Source: a virus. From it: a stretch of DNA of 44,969 nt. The notes beneath the pieces are model-generated. The model did not search any database, was not told the origin of the DNA, and saw only the letters and a program-made list of their open reading frames with translations. The translations under genes and the position numbers were made by a program. Within the stretch, counting starts at the first letter, position 1, and each line of letters starts with the position of its first letter. Below are positions 39,405 to 44,969 of the stretch, one piece after another. The stretch spans positions 1 to 44,969 of IMG/VR virus record IMGVR_UViG_3300012001_000017; one strand, given 5' to 3'.

Positions 39405-40042
39405 AGCCAGCTCTTGCCCCGCCACCCGACAGCCGCCGCGATGGCATCACCGTGCGCTACGGCGACATCCCGCATCGCACCATCCAGGAGGCGCTCGCCA
39501 AGCTCGACGTCTTCACCGGCTGGAAGAACCCGAAGGACATCTATGCCTTCAACAAGTTCAAAAGCACGATGGAGCGCGAGCAAAAGAAAGCCGCAGGCTG
39601 GTACAACAAGCTCATCACAAAGCACGTCGAGATGGAGGAGGTAAACGCCAAGAACGCCGACGGCACCTTCAGCCCGGTGAAAGATCCCGCTACCGGCAAA
39701 ATCAAGATGCGCGCCAAACAGGGCCGCAACGGCCGCGGTGAACAGGACATGGTCTTCAAAGATCAGGCCGCATTTGAGCGTGATCTCAAGATCTTCCATG
39801 ACCACACCTTTACGGTTAAGGTTCACCCCTTCTTCGTCGAAGACCTCCTTGCCGCTGGCCTGACGCCGGTTGAGCTTCGGAGCTGTCAGGCGATCGTGGA
39901 AGAGGACCTCGGCCTAGCCGACGACGCCGACCCCGATCTGGACGACATCCCCGAGGATCTCTTGGGAATCATCCCCGGCACGACTAAGCCCGAGGAACCA
40001 CAAGATGTCGGATCCGAGCCAGATAACGAACATCCTACCTGA
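39401..40042 (+). CDS. Hypothetical protein (213 aa)
   Basis: A mixed basic and polar protein (HRTIQEALAKLDVFTGWKNP, YAFNKFKSTMEREQKKAAGW) with an acidic tail (DDADPDLDDIPEDLLG). ATG 39401 overlaps the helicase stop (ATGA) with AAGGAAG upstream. Coupling to the helicase suggests a replication role, but no domain was recognised. Confidence 0.7.
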   Translation: MKPALAPPPDSRRDGITVRYGDIPHRTIQEALAKLDVFTGWKNPKDIYAFNKFKSTMEREQKKAAGWYNKLITKHVEMEEVNAKNADGTFSPVKDPATGKIKMRAKQGRNGRGEQDMVFKDQAAFERDLKIFHDHTFTVKVHPFFVEDLLAAGLTPVELRSCQAIVEEDLGLADDADPDLDDIPEDLLGIIPGTTKPEEPQDVGSEPDNEHPT

Positions 40043-40349
40043 CGCTCTCGGCGGCGCCGCGGGGCAAGTCCCCGTGGTGCTGCTCATGTGGTACATGCTC
40101 AAAGACATCCGCAACTGGATGCCCAAGGTCGATGCGCATCTTGAGGCTCAAGACAAAGTGCTAGCCGGACTCGCAAGCGAGACCGTCGTCTTGACCGCCG
40201 AGCAGCTCCATCAGAAGGAGCGTATCGCCGAGATGAAGCAGGACCACAAGGAAGAGCTGCGGCAGGCCTGTGATAGAATTGCGGTGATCGAGCGAGAGCT
40301 TAAAGCCGTCTGGGGCAAGATCGGCAGTCGTGAGTCCGATCGGTCCTAG
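40005..40349 (+). CDS. Membrane-anchored coiled-coil protein, holin or spanin candidate (114 aa)
   Basis: A hydrophobic segment (AAGQVPVVLLMWYMLKDI, about 18-35) is followed by a long charged coil (LHQKERIAEMKQDHKEELRQ). One membrane span plus coil fits an i-spanin, an XhlA-like protein or a small holin. GAGGA lies upstream. It is followed by another membrane-linked small protein and the lysin, as in lysis cassettes. The exact class is open. Confidence 0.6.
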   Translation: MSDPSQITNILPDALGGAAGQVPVVLLMWYMLKDIRNWMPKVDAHLEAQDKVLAGLASETVVLTAEQLHQKERIAEMKQDHKEELRQACDRIAVIERELKAVWGKIGSRESDRS

Positions 40350-40367
40350 CCATCCAAAGGAGCCGTC

Positions 40368-40733
40368 ATGATCGCGAAATGGGCCGTCCAGTATGCCATC
40401 CTGTTTCTTCTTACCGAGCTGACGAAAGCCGGCAAGACCATCAATTGGTCGACGGTGAAAGCCGAATGCGATCCCTACGTGCGTAAGTGCATCCCCGGTA
40501 CCATGTTCGACGACCAGGCCGTCAGCTTCACCGACTCGATCGTGGACGTCGCGGCCAAGGCCCTCCAGAGCCGCGAAGCCCTCGACAGCATCCTCAGCCT
40601 TTTGGGGGAACAGAAGTGGGGCGCTGCCTTCTCACAGCTCCAGACGCTAATTGCGGGCTCCTGGCAGGCCCACGAGATTCATGAGCCCTTCTACGCGGCG
40701 CTTCAAGACATCGATCTCAAGAACGTTGCCTAA
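40368..40733 (+). CDS. Lysis-region hypothetical protein (121 aa)
   Basis: AAAGGAG lies before ATG 40368. A moderately hydrophobic N-terminus (MIAKWAVQYAILFLLTEL) could be a membrane helix, followed by a soluble helical domain with Cys22-range and Cys32-range residues (AECDPYVRKCIPG). Position between the membrane protein and the lysin suggests a lysis accessory. No family recognised. Confidence 0.6.
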   Translation: MIAKWAVQYAILFLLTELTKAGKTINWSTVKAECDPYVRKCIPGTMFDDQAVSFTDSIVDVAAKALQSREALDSILSLLGEQKWGAAFSQLQTLIAGSWQAHEIHEPFYAALQDIDLKNVA

Positions 40734-40753
40734 GCCGACGCGCAAAGTGAACG

Positions 40754-40785
40754 AGCCCCGAGCATATCGCTCGGGGCTTCTTTTT
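40754..40785 (+). terminator. Rho-independent terminator before the endolysin gene
   Basis: A ten-base stem AGCCCCGAGC/GCTCGGGGCT with five-base loop followed by TCTTTTT. It lies 12 bases before the endolysin start, so lysin would need read-through or a separate promoter, a way to delay lysis. Confidence 0.85.
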
Positions 40786-40796
40786 GGAGAAGAGAC

Positions 40797-41252
40797 ATGC
40801 AGAACCATCAGCGCCTGGACATCGTCGAGAAAATGATCTGGAAGATGGTAGGCCTTCCCTACCGCTGGGGCGGCGCTACATTCGATACCGGCTTTGACTG
40901 CTCCGGCGGCGTACTGGAGATCCTAATGAGCTGCGGCCTTTGGCCCAACAAGACCGATGGCCGTGCTCAGGACATCTACGATCATTTCATGCATCCCGAG
41001 CTTGGTCGTCCCTGCCCGCTGGACGAAACCGTCAGCCTCGGCACGCTCTGCTTCTACGGAGCCTCGATCAAAGCCATTACGCATATCGGTATGGCGGTGG
41101 ACGATCATATCAGCTTCGAGTTTGGCGGCGGCGATCATACGACAACGACCGCAGACGTTGCTGATAAGCAGCATGCCTTTGGTCGTGTTCGTCCGATCGA
41201 TCATCGCAAAGATCTCGTGGCTTTCGTCATCCCCCTTGAGCTTCTTCCTTGA
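40797..41252 (+). CDS. NlpC/P60-family endolysin (151 aa)
   Basis: PYRWGGATFDTGFDCSGGV gives the catalytic Cys35 in the NlpC/P60 context (YxWGG, then DCSG), and THIGMAV gives His96; a third polar residue lies downstream. The family cleaves peptide bonds in peptidoglycan. There is no signal peptide or cell-wall-binding domain, as usual for lysins of Gram-negative hosts that pass the membrane through a holin. GGAGA lies upstream. The 3' end overlaps the converging minus-strand gene by 26 bases. Confidence 0.85.
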   Translation: MQNHQRLDIVEKMIWKMVGLPYRWGGATFDTGFDCSGGVLEILMSCGLWPNKTDGRAQDIYDHFMHPELGRPCPLDETVSLGTLCFYGASIKAITHIGMAVDDHISFEFGGGDHTTTTADVADKQHAFGRVRPIDHRKDLVAFVIPLELLP

Positions 41253-41484
41253 TGTCGTCAAGCGTCTTGAACGCCTTGCGCTTGGCATCGATATGCTTCG
41301 CGATGTGCTTCATCTTGTGGGGATTGTGCATCACCTCAAGACCGTCCATCAGCGTGCGCGTCCAGTCGCTCTTCTGATACTCGGACGGGTTCTTGTCTTC
41401 CTCGCTCATCGGGGCAGACTTGAGCCCGATCTCGCCTGCCGTATGCTTCGCACTCGCCACAGCAAGACTCTTCATCTTCTTCAT
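41227..41484 (-). CDS. Last late-operon gene, small basic protein (85 aa)
   Basis: Begins MKKMKSLAVASAKHTAGEIG and is rich in Lys, Ala, Asp and His, mainly helical (DGLEVMHNPHKMKHIAKHID, KRKAFKTLDDIKEEAQGG). The start overlaps the stop of the giant internal protein (ATGA), which marks it as the end of the late operon. It could be a small internal virion protein or scaffold-like partner. No family recognised. Confidence 0.65.
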   Translation of the reverse strand: MKKMKSLAVASAKHTAGEIGLKSAPMSEEDKNPSEYQKSDWTRTLMDGLEVMHNPHKMKHIAKHIDAKRKAFKTLDDIKEEAQGG

Positions 41485-44400
41485 GGCTCTTTCGCCTTTC
41501 GATCTTCGGCAGCTTTCCTCATGCGGACCATCCGCGCGTAGGCTGGGCTGACTTTTACTTTAGTAAATGGCAGGACTCGATTGAAGAGCGTCTCGTCGAG
41601 ACTTTCCTTATCGTATCCGACCTTGCCGATGTGTCCGGCGATCTGATCGATAGCTCCCATCGGGTAGAGCGTCGAAAGGATCGTGTCGAGGACCGTCGTC
41701 ATGTTGCTGGTCGTGTAAGGGTTTCCCCCATGGTCCACCTTGACGCCGCCGGTACCAAGCATGCTCTGCACCGTACCCTCAGGATCGAAACCAAGATGAG
41801 TCAGCGCTTCCTTGGCCGCGTACCACTTGAAGCCTCTGCTAAAGAGGAACTTCTTCCCGCCTGGCTGCTGGCTGGCGTAGAGCGCGTCTCCGCTGAAGAG
41901 ATCATTGCCGCTCATAAGCTGGTAGAGCATCTTCGGAATCGGGTTACCCTTTTCGACAGCCTGGCTGGACATGTCTTTGGGGGAAACCATCTTGAGCGCA
42001 TCCATGTAGGACGTCGATGGGCTGATCATGAATCGCTCGTTCCCGTGGCTATCCTTTCCGAGCGAACGCGGAGCGTTGTTTGCGACGTAGGGACTCATCC
42101 CTTTCTGTTGTATCCCAGTAGGAGTCGTGCCAATGGAAGTGCGTAGCTTCTCCAGGTTCAGGACCCGTGCTGCCCTCTCGGGATCGAATGTAGCCTGAAT
42201 CCAATATGGGATGTTCTTGCTGTAGAAGGAGTAGAAAGGCACCAATCGCTTGATCGTAGCTTTCTCTAGAGCGGTGACGTTCCCGTAGTCGAAGAACGTC
42301 TTCTTGACGATAGAGGCCGCCATACGCTCGACCGCTTCGGGCACCGCTTTCGCCAATAGAGGATTGGCCTTCAGCTTCTCCAGCGTCTGGACATAGGTCA
42401 TCATTCGAGCGGTGCTCTCCATGTAGCTGCCGCTCATGCTCATCAGCTTCATCAATGGGTTTTTGTCTCGAAATACTTCACCCGTGTTCTTGATGTATTT
42501 GGCCAATTGGCTGTCGTTGGCTTTGGCGATCTTGCCAGGCGCGAAGAGGAAGTCTCGTGCCATCTCGGACGCGATGCTCTTATACTGCGGGTTGTCCAGA
42601 ACGCCATGCTTCAGTGCCGAGGCGAAATGCTCAGCCTTGTAGTCCATCGAGATATTGCCGCGCAGAAGCCGCCATACGTCCCGCGATACGCCGTCACGAA
42701 TAGCACCGGTCGTCGCGCTACCAACGATGCCAGGAAGCCCGTTCTCGACGTAGGCTTTCATCATGTTGTCGAAGTAGTTATTCTTGACCCAGCTCAGGGA
42801 GTTATAAAGAAAATGTCCCTTGATGAAATTCGTGAGGCTGTCGAAAGCATGCAGTCCTTTCTCGACTTTGCCCATGTATCCCTGGATCGGAGCAGTCTGG
42901 TGATACTCACGGACAAGCTCCATCGCTTGCTTCTCAGCCTTGTTGAGAAACTTGCCGGCGAACTTCTCGGCGTAGATCGCATAGCTCTCGTCACGCGAGA
43001 GACCACTGTCCGCCCGCATCTCACTCATAGCCTTTTCAATCTTGGTCTCGAAATCGATGAGGTGCTTCTCTGCGCCTTCGAATTCCTTCACCTTATAAAC
43101 GTCATCGATATGAAAGCGCAGGCCAACGATCCCCTTGCCGTTATTGACAGCCTCGTTGATCTCGCCTGGGGTATGGATACCGAAGGCCTCACTGTTGAGC
43201 TTCTGGATCACGTCGTCGTTGTGCTGCCCCCAATCCTTGACCGCCTGCACAATCTCCGGTGCGCGGTTTTCTGCGAGCTGCGGGAGAACGACATTGCTCA
43301 TGTGATCGTTGATCATACGCATCGATTCGTTCGCCTCTGCGGTACCGTCTTCGATACCGTGCTCGGCGAAGAGCTTATTGCGCATTTCGATCGTCTTAGT
43401 CTTGAGATCCTGCATCATCAAACTGGCCTGTAGACGATCGCCTTCCTCCAGATGGCTGAGCGCCTGGAGGCGCCCCTGCCGGATCATCTCGGCGATCTCT
43501 TTGCGCTTGTCGAAGCCGTCGATGGCAAGCATGCGCTGCGAGGCGAAGTTCCCGAACTTCGATCCCCTCGTCCAGGTCGCGTACTTGTTCGTCATGCTGT
43601 CGGCTGCGTCGCGCAGGACCGGCGCAACGGCTTCGATCCCCTTCCCAGCGAACGCCCCCACCGCTGCGCCGAGCCCCGCGTCCAACGCCCGCTCCCAGGG
43701 CTTACTGTTCTGATCGCTGGCGCCGAGACCGTAAGCCCCGCCCAGAGCCGCCCCGGCTGCCTGCTTCCCGTACATCCAGGTCTTGGCCGCGCTCGTGAGA
43801 GCCGCCCTCTCAGGATCGATCACCGGCGCCGCGTCAGCGACCGCCTTGGCGATACCCCCCCCAGCCGCGTCCCCGGTCGCCGCCGCCCCCTGACCGACGT
43901 CCAGGCCCTTCTGAAACTCCAGGGCCGATTCCCGCAGCGCCGCGGTATGGGCCGACTCTGCCGCTGCATCACCGGCCGCCTGGGCAGCCTCGACACCTTT
44001 CTGATGAACCGCCATCTGCTCCAGGATCGGCTTCATGTCCACGGCCGCCGCTTTGGCCCCTACAGCCGCGTCAGCCGCCTGGCCTACCTCAGCTACCCCC
44101 TCAGCGCCGCGCGCAGCCCGTCGCGCCGCGGCAGCCTCCTCTGTGCCCTGCTGGAAGAGCTTGTACTCGGCAGCCCCCTTCCCGAGGAAGCCCGAGGACT
44201 TAGCCAGCCGTCCTGCTCCTTCTGTGAGCAGCGTCACCGGGTCCGTGAAGATGTCGATCGCCAGGTTTACCCCAACGTCACCGACATCCCCCAGGTCGAA
44301 GACCCCGTCGTCCTTCCCGAAGCGTACAGGGTGCTTGGCGCCCAGCTCGCGGGTCACCGCGTCCTTCATCTGGTTACTGGTCGTCTCCCGCTGCTTGTTG

Positions 44401-44969
44401 TACGCCTGCTTCCCGTAGGCCAAGGCGGCAGCACCCGAGCCGCCGCTCTGAGCGTAGCCGGCGATCGTGGACCGGCTGATGTTCCCGAGGTAGTCCAGCC
44501 CGCCCAGCGCATGCTCAAGAAAGCCGCTCTCAGGCGCGTACTGGTTCTGCCCACTGATCTGCGGGGCATGGTCCGGCGCGGCGCCGTAGCGGGGCATCCG
44601 CGGGTTCTCAGGTCCATCCGGGTCCAGCGGGGGATCCGTGGCCTTCAGGTACTCGGCCGGCGTCATTACCGAGTTACCGTCCGCCCGTGGCCGCTTCATG
44701 TGGCCATCGCTCATCGATAGGCCCTTTGCCGCCTGCTCGCGGCGGAAGAGCTCAGGATCCTGGTTCGGGTCGCCATCCTGCGCCCACATGCCGCGGCGCT
44801 CTCGCTGCGCCTCGTCGCGGGCATCGAGCATGGCCTTCTGGAGTGGCGGGTCCAGATCCTTCAGGTACTGGTCGTAAACCTGGGCATGGCCAGCCCGCAC
44901 CAGCTCGAGGTTCAGGTTCTTGGAGCCGGCATGAAGCACGCTGGCCGTCCGGCCATGGATGTCCTGGAC
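41481..44969 (-). CDS. Large internal virion/ejection protein (continuation of the gene starting at 417)
   Basis: This carries the rest of the 1268-residue protein whose start lies at 417 across the joint; the reading frame is continuous through the repeat. After the nuclease domain come a Pro-rich linker, an Ala/Glu-rich region with probable coiled coil, Gly/Ala-rich stretches that could insert in membranes (for example AAGAALGGAYGLGA), and a long helical C-terminal half containing KRLVPFYSFYSKNIPYWI. This design (one very large, mostly helical protein at the end of the podovirus structural operon) fits an internal virion protein ejected with the DNA. No lytic transglycosylase motif was recognised. 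The stop overlaps the start of the 85-residue gene at 41484 (ATGA). The ejection role is inferred from size and position. Within the window alone the gene would be miscalled as 1152 residues from an internal GTG at 44939. Confidence 0.85.
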   Translation of the reverse strand, partial: VQDIHGRTASVLHAGSKNLNLELVRAGHAQVYDQYLKDLDPPLQKAMLDARDEAQRERRGMWAQDGDPNQDPELFRREQAAKGLSMSDGHMKRPRADGNSVMTPAEYLKATDPPLDPDGPENPRMPRYGAAPDHAPQISGQNQYAPESGFLEHALGGLDYLGNISRSTIAGYAQSGGSGAAALAYGKQAYNKQRETTSNQMKDAVTRELGAKHPVRFGKDDGVFDLGDVGDVGVNLAIDIFTDPVTLLTEGAGRLAKSSGFLGKGAAEYKLFQQGTEEAAAARRAARGAEGVAEVGQAADAAVGAKAAAVDMKPILEQMAVHQKGVEAAQAAGDAAAESAHTAALRESALEFQKGLDVGQGAAATGDAAGGGIAKAVADAAPVIDPERAALTSAAKTWMYGKQAAGAALGGAYGLGASDQNSKPWERALDAGLGAAVGAFAGKGIEAVAPVLRDAADSMTNKYATWTRGSKFGNFASQRMLAIDGFDKRKEIAEMIRQGRLQALSHLEEGDRLQASLMMQDLKTKTIEMRNKLFAEHGIEDGTAEANESMRMINDHMSNVVLPQLAENRAPEIVQAVKDWGQHNDDVIQKLNSEAFGIHTPGEINEAVNNGKGIVGLRFHIDDVYKVKEFEGAEKHLIDFETKIEKAMSEMRADSGLSRDESYAIYAEKFAGKFLNKAEKQAMELVREYHQTAPIQGYMGKVEKGLHAFDSLTNFIKGHFLYNSLSWVKNNYFDNMMKAYVENGLPGIVGSATTGAIRDGVSRDVWRLLRGNISMDYKAEHFASALKHGVLDNPQYKSIASEMARDFLFAPGKIAKANDSQLAKYIKNTGEVFRDKNPLMKLMSMSGSYMESTARMMTYVQTLEKLKANPLLAKAVPEAVERMAASIVKKTFFDYGNVTALEKATIKRLVPFYSFYSKNIPYWIQATFDPERAARVLNLEKLRTSIGTTPTGIQQKGMSPYVANNAPRSLGKDSHGNERFMISPSTSYMDALKMVSPKDMSSQAVEKGNPIPKMLYQLMSGNDLFSGDALYASQQPGGKKFLFSRGFKWYAAKEALTHLGFDPEGTVQSMLGTGGVKVDHGGNPYTTSNMTTVLDTILSTLYPMGAIDQIAGHIGKVGYDKESLDETLFNRVLPFTKVKVSPAYARMVRMRKAAEDRKAKEP
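44872..44969. repeat. Terminal direct repeat, right copy
   Basis: Exact copy of positions 2-99. Removing one copy gives a unit genome of about 44,870 bp. Confidence 0.9.

Noticed and set aside
28073-40042. Integrase or attachment site suggesting a temperate phage
   Set aside because: No tyrosine or serine recombinase motif was found in any protein; the XRE regulator alone does not show lysogeny.

Overview
The window is an essentially complete genome of a tailed phage of about 44.9 kb. It is GC-rich and densely coding, with tightly overlapping genes (ATGA, GTGA, TTGA and TAATG junctions). The first 99 bases recur at the end of the window (2-99 equals 44872-44969), and one gene runs across the joint, so the molecule is circular or circularly permuted, or the overlap comes from assembling a circle. 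The virion genes (large portal, scaffold, HK97-type major capsid, gp4-like adaptor, long tail-hub protein, very large internal protein, no tape measure or sheath) point to a podovirus-like virion. Sec signal peptides, a lipobox and a bare NlpC/P60 lysin suggest a Gram-negative (diderm) host. No integrase, DNA polymerase or RNA polymerase was seen, so the phage probably uses host polymerases and is probably lytic.

Layout. (1) Minus strand, 22442 down to 1 and round the joint to 41227: the late operon, with candidate small terminase, TerL, portal, scaffold, capsid, fibres, tail hub, adaptor, internal virion proteins, and a 1268-residue internal protein that begins with a staphylococcal-nuclease domain. 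(2) Plus strand, 22549-23830: a four-gene islet with its own promoter and a palindromic operator. (3) Minus strand, 26944 down to 23886: an operon of small proteins including an XRE-type regulator, a Lar-like zinc ribbon and a histone-H1-like Lys/Ala/Pro protein. (4) 26945-28072: a 1.1 kb non-coding divergent control region. (5) Plus strand, 28073-32566: many very small genes, including several single-span membrane peptides, separated by a recurring TAACAA-containing intergenic element. (6) 32607-33619: a second 1 kb non-coding region that ends in an origin-like stretch (DnaA-box-like site, palindromes, direct repeats). (7) Plus strand, 33620-40042: replication and recombination genes (zinc-finger protein, DnaQ-like exonuclease, Sak4-like ATPase, probable ssDNA-binding protein, archaeo-eukaryotic primase, RusA-type resolvase, SF2 helicase). 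(8) 40005-41252: lysis genes, converging on the end of the late operon.

How it fits together. The primase, helicase, Sak4-like ATPase, ssDNA-binding protein, exonuclease and RusA would form a recombination-dependent replication module that recruits the host polymerase. The late operon builds the particle, and strong hairpins after the capsid gene and the next gene probably step expression down before the fibre genes.

The most unusual part is the fibre region at 6404-10838. Four consecutive genes there (LamG-like fibre, fibre-tip-like domain, S74 self-cleaving fibre, 311-residue lipoprotein) all start with N-terminal export signals. Virion fibres normally assemble in the cytoplasm and lack these. 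The phage may therefore export fibre-like proteins to the host envelope during infection.
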